7,291 bases of DNA from Mucilaginibacter sp. GTDB lineage: Bacteria; Bacteroidota; Bacteroidia; Sphingobacteriales; Sphingobacteriaceae. The notes below the pieces were generated by a model, which saw only the letters and a list, made by a program, of their open reading frames with translations, was not told the origin of the DNA and ran no database searches. Of this stretch, positions 1-4,289 are shown piece by piece (the stretch's first letter is position 1; the number at the start of each line of letters is the position of its first letter). Position numbers and translations under genes: made by a program. The stretch is taken from assembly GCA_025934475.1 (NCBI GenBank), contig JAICXZ010000146.1, forward strand, positions 1 through 7,291, read 5' to 3'.

Positions 1-1438
1 GAACCCGATCTATAATTACCTGGCGGGAAGAGCAAATGCGCCCCTGAACCAGATGATCAATACCGACAGCAAGACGGATAGCGTTGGAGCATCAGTTTCA
101 TACATCGAACCAATTGCGAAGAAATCGTATTTGGAGCTCAACTATGCGTACCATAATGCGCATACAACCGATAACAAGCTGACAGACACCCTAACCGATG
201 CCGGAGTAAGCAATCGTTATGACCTGCTAAGCAACAATTATAACTTCAATTTCATCACCAACAGGTTTGGGCTTAATTACCGTTACATCGATAAGATGTA
301 TAACTTAACGCTGGGTGTCGGTGCAATGCCTACCTTGCTCGAAGGACAATCAAGTGTCAGCACACCAACACATGTTACCACTTTTGATTTTGCCCCGGTA
401 GCCCGTTTTGTCTACAACTTTTCGCGAAGCCAGACTTTGACGTTTAATTATTCGGGAGCCAGCAATTCACCGCTCTATTATGAGCTGCAGCCGGTGATCG
501 ATTTCTCGAACGCCAGCTATCCGGTTGAAGGTAACCCTTATCTGAATCCCGAGTACAATAACACGGTAAGCATCAGGTACAACAAGTTCGATTTTGCCAC
601 GGGTAATGTCTTTTTCTCGAACCTGAATTTTACGCAAACTAACAACAAGATTGTAGCCAATGCCGTTACTTTTCCACGTAATTATGCCCCCGATCCCAGG
701 TTATCCGGAACGGTGATGACCCAATATCAAAATGCCTCGGGCTATTATTCAGCCTCTGCATTTTACCTTTATGCTAAGCCCTGGGAAAAACGCAAATACA
801 CGTTGTTTATCAATGGTAACATCTCCTACAACAATAATATATCGTACCTGAGCACCATCGATTCGACCACCTACGCAGAAACGAGCCAGAAGAATATTTC
901 CAAAAATCTGGTGCTGACCCAGGGTGCACGGTTCAGGGTTGATATTACCGATGTGGTTGATGCTGAAGCTAACGCCAGCTACGCCATCAACTATACTACC
1001 AACTCGGTGCCGCAGGCTAATGTGAACGACAATTTTAAAACGATTACACTCGGTGTTAACGGAAAAAATTACTTATGGAAGGATTGGACACTGAGCTACG
1101 ATTATACCAAGACGCTTTACGAAGGTTACAAAGGAGCAACCAATCCCAATATCCTGAATACTTATGTAGAACGTCGTTTCCTGAAAGGTAACGTAGGTAC
1201 GCTGCGCTTCTCGGTAAACGATGTGTTTAACCAAAATACAGGCTTTACTACAACCTCGACGGCTGCATCAATCGCGCAGAGCAACGTGAACCGTTTAGGA
1301 CGGTACTATCTGCTAACCTTTACGCTGAGACTGCAAAAGTTTGCGGGTCAGCGTCCGCAGGGGCCAATGGGTGGCCCAGGTGGTTTCAGGGGGCCTGGTC
1401 CAGGTGGACCTCCTCCAGGTGGTGGCGGGCCTGATTGA
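1..1438 (+). CDS. Outer-membrane beta-barrel / TonB-dependent receptor-like protein, C-terminal part (5' end outside window)
   Basis: The frame is open from base 2 to the stop at 1436-1438, giving about 478 visible residues. The ATG at 53 is internal, because coding continues upstream of it to the window edge. The sequence is a succession of amphipathic beta-strands rich in Tyr, Asn, Thr and Phe separated by polar loops. A GNPYLNPEYNNTVSIRYN stretch (about residues 176-193 of the fragment) is typical of the barrel of SusC-like and OMP_b-brl_3-type proteins. Such proteins sit in the outer membrane and usually have an N-terminal carboxypeptidase-D-like and plug domain, which would lie left of the window. 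After the probable last strand (RYYLLTFTLRLQKF) comes a tail of about 30 residues made almost only of Gly, Pro, Arg and Gln. The ligand cannot be told. YceI follows after 58 bp without a visible terminator. The barrel class is quite certain; TonB dependence is inferred because the plug is not visible. Confidence 0.85.
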   Translation, partial: NPIYNYLAGRANAPLNQMINTDSKTDSVGASVSYIEPIAKKSYLELNYAYHNAHTTDNKLTDTLTDAGVSNRYDLLSNNYNFNFITNRFGLNYRYIDKMYNLTLGVGAMPTLLEGQSSVSTPTHVTTFDFAPVARFVYNFSRSQTLTFNYSGASNSPLYYELQPVIDFSNASYPVEGNPYLNPEYNNTVSIRYNKFDFATGNVFFSNLNFTQTNNKIVANAVTFPRNYAPDPRLSGTVMTQYQNASGYYSASAFYLYAKPWEKRKYTLFINGNISYNNNISYLSTIDSTTYAETSQKNISKNLVLTQGARFRVDITDVVDAEANASYAINYTTNSVPQANVNDNFKTITLGVNGKNYLWKDWTLSYDYTKTLYEGYKGATNPNILNTYVERRFLKGNVGTLRFSVNDVFNQNTGFTTTSTAASIAQSNVNRLGRYYLLTFTLRLQKFAGQRPQGPMGGPGGFRGPGPGGPPPGGGGPD

Positions 1439-1496
1439 TGGTTTGCTTAAAACATTTTTGAAATAAATTACTTTAACCATAAAAACAAGACTTAAC

Positions 1497-2066
1497 ATGA
1501 AGAAGTTCAACTTATTAGTAGCGATTTTGCTGGTCACTACAGCGTCGTTTGCACAAACCAAATGGGTAGTTAATAAACCTCATGCCAAGGTAGGCTTTAC
1601 CGTAACGCACCTCGCTGTGTCGGATGTAGATGGTAACTTCAAAAAGTTCGACGCGACGCTTACCTCGTCAAAACCCGACTTTAGCGACGCCGTTTTTGAA
1701 GTGTCCATGGAGGTAGCATCAGTGAATACTGATAATGACATGCGCGATAATGATCTCAGAAGCGACCATTACTTTGATGCCTCAAAATATCCAACCATGA
1801 CCTTCGTGAGCAAAGGCATTACAAAAACGGGCGATAAAACCTTTAAACTAACAGGCGACCTGACCATGCACGGCGTAACTAAACCTGTAACGCTGGATAT
1901 GGTGGTTACCGGCACCGGCAAAAATATGCAAAATCAAAAGCCAATAGTCGGCGTCAGGGTAACAGGTACCATCAACCGCAACGATTTTGGGGTGGGCCAT
2001 GTACCATCGGCAATGGTAAGTGAGGATGTGCAACTGCGGGCCGTTGGTGAGTTTGATCAGCAGTGA
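1497..2066 (+). CDS. Exported YceI-family lipid-binding-like protein
   Basis: This is a 189-residue protein with an N-terminal signal peptide (MKK, hydrophobic core, ASFA then Q20; likely cut after A19). The mature part is one YceI-like domain, a lipocalin-like barrel that in characterised members binds isoprenoid or fatty-acid-like amphiphiles in the periplasm. Family hallmarks are visible in order: W23-x-V-x-K-x-H-A near the N-terminus; V-x-T-x-N-x-x-R-D-x-x-L-R-S-x-x-Y-F-D at about 76-94, followed by K-Y-P-x-M-T-F (97-103); G-D-L-T-M-H-G-V-T-K-P-V at about 120-131; and I-N-R-x-D-F-G-V (159-166), with S175-E-D-V-x-L before the end. Length is normal for the family. There is no clear Shine-Dalgarno, only the A-rich leader usual in Bacteroidota; the start is set by the signal peptide. 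The bound ligand and the in vivo role are unknown. Close spacing to the barrel gene allows co-transcription. Confidence 0.93.
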   Translation: MKKFNLLVAILLVTTASFAQTKWVVNKPHAKVGFTVTHLAVSDVDGNFKKFDATLTSSKPDFSDAVFEVSMEVASVNTDNDMRDNDLRSDHYFDASKYPTMTFVSKGITKTGDKTFKLTGDLTMHGVTKPVTLDMVVTGTGKNMQNQKPIVGVRVTGTINRNDFGVGHVPSAMVSEDVQLRAVGEFDQQ

Positions 2067-2078
2067 TTTTTTAATTGA

Positions 2079-2155
2079 TTGAGTTGGATTAAGTTGAATG
2101 GTTGATTAAGTTGGGTTATAAAAAAAAATAACCTAATCAACCTGATCCAACTCAA
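2079..2155. repeat. Large imperfect inverted repeat (three-part stem, oligo-A loop)
   Basis: Three arm pairs nest in order. TTGAGTTGGAT (2079-2089) pairs with ATCCAACTCAA (2145-2155). GTTGATTA (2101-2108) pairs with TAATCAAC (2134-2141). GGTTAT (2114-2119) pairs with ATAACC (2128-2133) around an eight-A loop. The left arm is itself built of related units of the form TTGATTAAGTTG. No T-run follows on either strand, so it is not a classical intrinsic terminator. It begins 13 bases after the YceI stop codon and could protect or end that mRNA. Confidence 0.7.
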
Positions 2156-2187
2156 GCAACCACTTAACTAACAAAGTGATTGCTTGA
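2152..2187. repeat. Second inverted repeat overlapping the first
   Basis: TCAAGCAA (2152-2159) pairs perfectly with TTGCTTGA (2180-2187). After one mismatch, CACTT (2161-2165) pairs with AAGTG (2174-2178), leaving an eight-base loop. Its left arm shares bases 2152-2155 with the outer arm of the preceding stem-loop, so the two structures compete for those four bases. Confidence 0.65.
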
Positions 2188-2198
2188 TTTAGTTGACT

Positions 2199-2233
2199 AG
2201 CGTTCCGGGGTGAGATCCGGGACGCATTTTTTT
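2199..2233 (+). terminator. Rho-independent terminator, copy 1 of a repeated element
   Basis: A 10-bp stem is formed by GCGTTCCGGG (2200-2209) and TCCGGGACGC (2216-2225), counting two G-U pairs, around the loop GTGAGA, and is followed by A and seven T. It would end the transcript of the YceI gene (and possibly the barrel gene). The same 34-nt element, with one base changed, recurs at 3760-3793 after the beta-helix gene. Confidence 0.8.
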
Positions 2234-2387
2234 ATTGAGTCCCGAAGTCCGCGTAAGACAATAACTGCCGCTGCCGGCCAATCTGCAGGTTCATATCAAG
2301 AGGTGCCTGCAATCTCACCTTACCCTTAGGCACTGACAAAACAGTGTCACCAATAGTGCCGGTCCTGATTTGTAAATTTGAAAAGAT
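2232..2387 (-). pseudogene. Possible 3' remnant of a minus-strand gene (unrecognised)
   Basis: Reading leftward, 51 sense codons run between a TGA and the TAA at 2232-2234, with a plausible protein-like composition: it contains TGTIGDTVLSVPKGKVRL and then MNLQIGRQRQLLSYADFGTQ before the stop. No good start codon gives a normal-sized gene; the only internal ATG leaves 20 residues. I do not recognise the family. It may be a decayed gene end or simply a chance open frame, because the same stretch is dense in small inverted repeats that could explain its base composition. Confidence 0.18.
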
Positions 2388-2393
2388 TCAAAT
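2284..2393. repeat. Cluster of short, partly competing inverted repeats
   Basis: Visible pairs are TGCAGG (2284-2289) with CCTGCA (2306-2311); GTGCCT (2303-2308) with AGGCAC (2328-2333); CACTG (2331-2335) with CAGTG (2342-2346); GGCAC (2329-2333) with GTGCC (2356-2360); and ATTTGAA (2376-2382) with TTCAAAT (2387-2393). Several share an arm and so exclude each other. Whether this stretch is transcribed is not shown. The remainder, 2394-2686, is AT-rich; apart from the promoter candidate at 2508 I see no gene there. Confidence 0.4.
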
Positions 2394-2507
2394 CCCAAAC
2401 ATTTGATAACTTTTTAGAAAGTAGTTAAATCTGGCCGGTTTTCCAAATGCGTAGAACTACGTTAGAATTTGGGTGTTTTAACGACAGGTTAATTATTTCT
2501 CAATAGT

Positions 2508-2515
2508 TAATTTTG
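2508..2515 (+). promoter_or_regulatory. Candidate Bacteroidota -7 promoter element for the beta-helix gene
   Basis: TAATTTTG matches the TAnnTTTG -7 consensus of the Bacteroidota housekeeping sigma factor exactly. No good TTTG -33 element lies 19-21 bp upstream, only weak T-rich sequence, so the assignment is tentative. If used, the transcript would begin near 2520 and carry a leader of roughly 165 nt before the ATG at 2687. Confidence 0.35.
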
Positions 2516-2686
2516 CGCCGTAACTACGAATCATAATTTGCTTTAGCTGGCCGGAACCTTATCAAGTCTCCTTCGCCAATCCGGTAAATTTTGTACTTGT
2601 TACTGATAGGTTATAGCATGTTAACAGCATTCTTTATGCCCGTCTGAGTCAGTTATCGCTACCATGCAATTAACAACAATCCAAAT

Positions 2687-3715
2687 ATGAAAAAATCAAC
2701 TTTAACACTTATGATGGCATTTGTAGCATTTGCCTCATTCGCTCAATCTGTTCCGGGTTGCAGCACCTACACCAGTCACGCTGTTATTAATCTAAACGGC
2801 GCCAGCAATCAAACAATTTCCGGGGACAGTATTAATGCAGCCGGAGGAGCCTATGGCATCCAATTAACCAATTGCCATGATATACACATCACGAAATGTA
2901 AAATCTGGAACGCCACTTTAGGTTTTGGAGGGGCAATAGCCATCCAGTCGGGGTGTTACAATATTTATGTCGATACCTGTTACATCTATAACTCCAATAG
3001 GGGCGTGCTGGTCAATAACATATCATCGACTTCCAATATCCGGATAAATTATAATTACTTTAAAGACATCCAGGAGCCCGGCAGGGCAACCGGAGGCGGA
3101 TGCTCGGTGCAATTTGTGCAGGTGACAGGAACGGGTTTAACCTGCGATAGCAATCAATCGTATCACACAACGCCTAATTCGGGAATTGGCGACCAGTTCT
3201 CGATCTATAAATCTAATGGTACCTCAACCAGTTACATCAAAGTATATTACAATACCTGCCTGAACGGTAGCACCGATGCATCCGGTTTAGTTGGTACTGT
3301 TTTAGGCGATGTGGGCGGATCATACCAGGACGCCGAATACAACATTTACATTAATGCCGGTTCTGTGGGATGCCAGGTGCAGGGCGGTTCGCATATTATC
3401 ATGAGCAATAACATCATTTTTGGCTACAAAAACACCAGTGCTTCAACAGGGATAGCTTATGGGAATTATTCAGGAACATTAAGCACCGATATTACGATGG
3501 CCAATAATAAAATAAGCTTTACAAGAGCAAACGGAACTGTTCTGAATAAATGGTATGATACAAGTACCTATGTCGATCCTACAGCTACTCCCAAAGTACC
3601 TATATCTGCGCCAACGGGCTGGAGTACCAATACATCGGATACAGTTGTCGATCCGACAGTTACTCCTTTAGGTATGTATATTCTTTCTCTCGATAAAGGT
3701 CATTGCGATAAATAA
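2687..3715 (+). CDS. Exported right-handed parallel beta-helix protein
   Basis: This is a 342-residue protein with a signal peptide (MKK, hydrophobic core, ASFA then Q20). From about residue 33 to 280 it is built of short repeated turns of the form x-I-x-I-x-x-N-x-I/C, e.g. NCHDIHITKCKIWNA (62-76), CYNIYVDTCYIYNS (90-103), SNIRINYNYFKDI (116-128), SHIIMSNNIIFG (235-246) and TDITMANNKISF (267-278). This is the pattern of a right-handed beta-helix (Beta_helix/NosD/pectate-lyase-like fold). A G-D-V-G-G-S-Y segment (207-213) followed by INAGSVGCQVQGGSHIIMSNN resembles a conserved stretch seen in other exported beta-helix proteins. Ten or more cysteines in the mature part are unusual for the fold and could form disulphides. 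The C-terminal 60 residues are Thr/Pro-rich. No catalytic motif or sorting domain is evident, so substrate and activity are unknown. It stands alone as a transcription unit, with a terminator on each side. Confidence 0.8.
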   Translation: MKKSTLTLMMAFVAFASFAQSVPGCSTYTSHAVINLNGASNQTISGDSINAAGGAYGIQLTNCHDIHITKCKIWNATLGFGGAIAIQSGCYNIYVDTCYIYNSNRGVLVNNISSTSNIRINYNYFKDIQEPGRATGGGCSVQFVQVTGTGLTCDSNQSYHTTPNSGIGDQFSIYKSNGTSTSYIKVYYNTCLNGSTDASGLVGTVLGDVGGSYQDAEYNIYINAGSVGCQVQGGSHIIMSNNIIFGYKNTSASTGIAYGNYSGTLSTDITMANNKISFTRANGTVLNKWYDTSTYVDPTATPKVPISAPTGWSTNTSDTVVDPTVTPLGMYILSLDKGHCDK

Positions 3716-3726
3716 GCAAAGATCTC

Positions 3727-3744
3727 CCATCCTTGGAGGGATGG
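3727..3744 (+). other. Small stem-loop after the beta-helix gene
   Basis: CCATCC (3727-3732) pairs with GGATGG (3739-3744) around TTGGAG, 12 bases after the stop codon and just ahead of the main terminator. No T-run follows, so it may be a 3'-end stabilising hairpin rather than a terminator. Confidence 0.4.
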
Positions 3745-3759
3745 AAGGCAAGCATGATC

Positions 3760-3793
3760 AGCGTTCCGGAGTGAGATCCGGGACGCATTTTTT
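3760..3793 (+). terminator. Rho-independent terminator, copy 2 of the repeated element
   Basis: GCGTTCCGGA (3761-3770) and TCCGGGACGC (3777-3786) form a 10-bp stem with the loop GTGAGA, followed by A and six T. It ends the beta-helix transcript. It differs from the copy at 2199 by one base (A instead of G at the top of the stem), which turns a G-U pair into A-U and keeps the stem; the loop is identical. Confidence 0.85.
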
Positions 3794-3810
3794 GTGTTTA
3801 GAGGCCTAAT

Positions 3811-3909
3811 TCAACCTCTTCTACAGAATCTAACAAGTAAAACTACAGTGGAAACAAGCAACGCCAGGCCCAGCGTTGTCCATACTACTAATCCGATTTG
3901 TGGACCCAT
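3811..3909 (-). CDS. Small single-span membrane protein, 32 residues
   Basis: Reading leftward from the ATG at 3909 to the TGA at 3811-3813 gives 32 residues. MGPQ is followed by an uninterrupted hydrophobic helix (about residues 5-26: Ile, Leu, Val, Ala, Thr, Trp, Gly) and a short basic end, R-F-C-R-R-G. This is the build of a small inner-membrane peptide with its C-terminus in the cytoplasm by the positive-inside rule. The frame is closed upstream by a TAA 21 bases before the ATG, so this start is the only ATG. It lies between the YtxH-like gene upstream on the same strand and the convergent beta-helix gene. The YtxH terminator (3931-3963) lies just before its ATG, so it has its own promoter or depends on read-through. 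Function unknown; the transmembrane design makes chance less likely, but only conservation could prove it is a gene. Confidence 0.5.
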   Translation of the reverse strand: MGPQIGLVVWTTLGLALLVSTVVLLVRFCRRG

Positions 3910-3930
3910 AAATAAGATGATAAAGATTTA

Positions 3931-3963
3931 GATAATAAAAAGACCCCTCTATAAGAAAGGGGT
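3931..3963 (-). terminator. Rho-independent terminator of the YtxH-like gene
   Basis: On the minus strand ACCCCT (3963-3958) pairs with AGGGGT (3948-3943) across a nine-base loop and is followed by CTTTTTATT (3942-3934). It lies 12 bases beyond the YtxH stop codon. The plus strand has no T-run after the stem, so the element acts leftward only. Confidence 0.75.
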
Positions 3964-3975
3964 AAAAGTAAGCAT

Positions 3976-4167
3976 TTAATCCGTATGCAGTCGCTCTGAT
4001 ATTTGATCGACTGTATATTCAATATATTTTTTGGCCCGGTCTACGTAGTCGGGGCCATCTTCTATCAGTTCTTCAAGAATAGATTTGCCGTTTTCTCTTT
4101 CCTTGGTTATGTAATAGATACCATAACCAACGGCGGCCCCCAGGGCCACAAATTTCCAAATACGCAT
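3976..4167 (-). CDS. Small membrane-anchored YtxH-like protein
   Basis: This is a 63-residue protein. After M-R-I-W-K comes a short hydrophobic, glycine-containing segment (about residues 6-20, FVALGAAVGYGIYYI) that should span or anchor in the inner membrane. The rest is a charged amphipathic helix (KERENGKSILEELIEDGPDYVDRAKKYIEYTVDQISERL). This build, a Gly-rich N-terminal span followed by a Lys/Glu-rich helix, is that of YtxH-type small envelope proteins, which are common in Bacteroidota and often linked to stress response; no biochemical role is established. The ATG at 4167 immediately precedes the membrane segment and no longer start fits. A terminator follows at 3931-3963. The GH127 gene lies 122 bp upstream on the same strand, so partial read-through from it is possible. 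Confidence 0.75.
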   Translation of the reverse strand: MRIWKFVALGAAVGYGIYYITKERENGKSILEELIEDGPDYVDRAKKYIEYTVDQISERLHTD

Positions 4168-4232
4168 AGCGACACTTTAATGAAGTATAAAACTACAAAA
4201 AGGCTATAAATAAAATAAATTTTTAACACATG

Positions 4233-4260
4233 CTTTTACTTGAGCTAAACTCAACAAAAG
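4233..4260 (-). other. Stem-loop between the GH127 and YtxH-like genes
   Basis: TTGAG (4240-4244) and CTCAA (4250-4254) pair around CTAAA, extended by CTTTT (4233-4237) with AAAAG (4256-4260). It lies 29 bases beyond the GH127 stop on the minus strand. No strong T-run follows directly, so at most it is a weak terminator or 3'-end hairpin. The adjoining 4258-4284 is a run of degenerate copies of AAGACTCAAG-like units. Confidence 0.35.
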
Positions 4261-4289
4261 ACTCAAGGCTCAGAACTTAAGACTCCCAG

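Noticed and set aside
1313..1561. Minus-strand open frame of 82 codons
   Set aside because: It lies antisense to the end of the barrel gene and the start of YceI and owes its length to the Gly/Pro-rich codons; the composition is Trp/Thr/Arg-biased shadow sequence.
2067..2240. CRISPR-like array suggested by repeated TTGATTAAGTTG units
   Set aside because: Units are short, degenerate and without regular spacers; they form the arms of an imperfect palindrome instead.
2199..3793. Insertion sequence or integron cassette around the beta-helix gene
   Set aside because: There is no transposase or integrase, no target-site duplication and no inverted terminal repeats; the flanking repeats are direct and have terminator structure.
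4003..4209. Plus-strand open frame of 68 codons over the YtxH-like gene
   Set aside because: It is antisense to a protein with a clear membrane-anchor design, and it lacks a terminator or matching context.
4258..4284. Degenerate AAGACTCAAG tandem units as a real repeat array
   Set aside because: Only about three imperfect short units are present, which is too little to call a repeat on its own; noted with the adjacent stem-loop.
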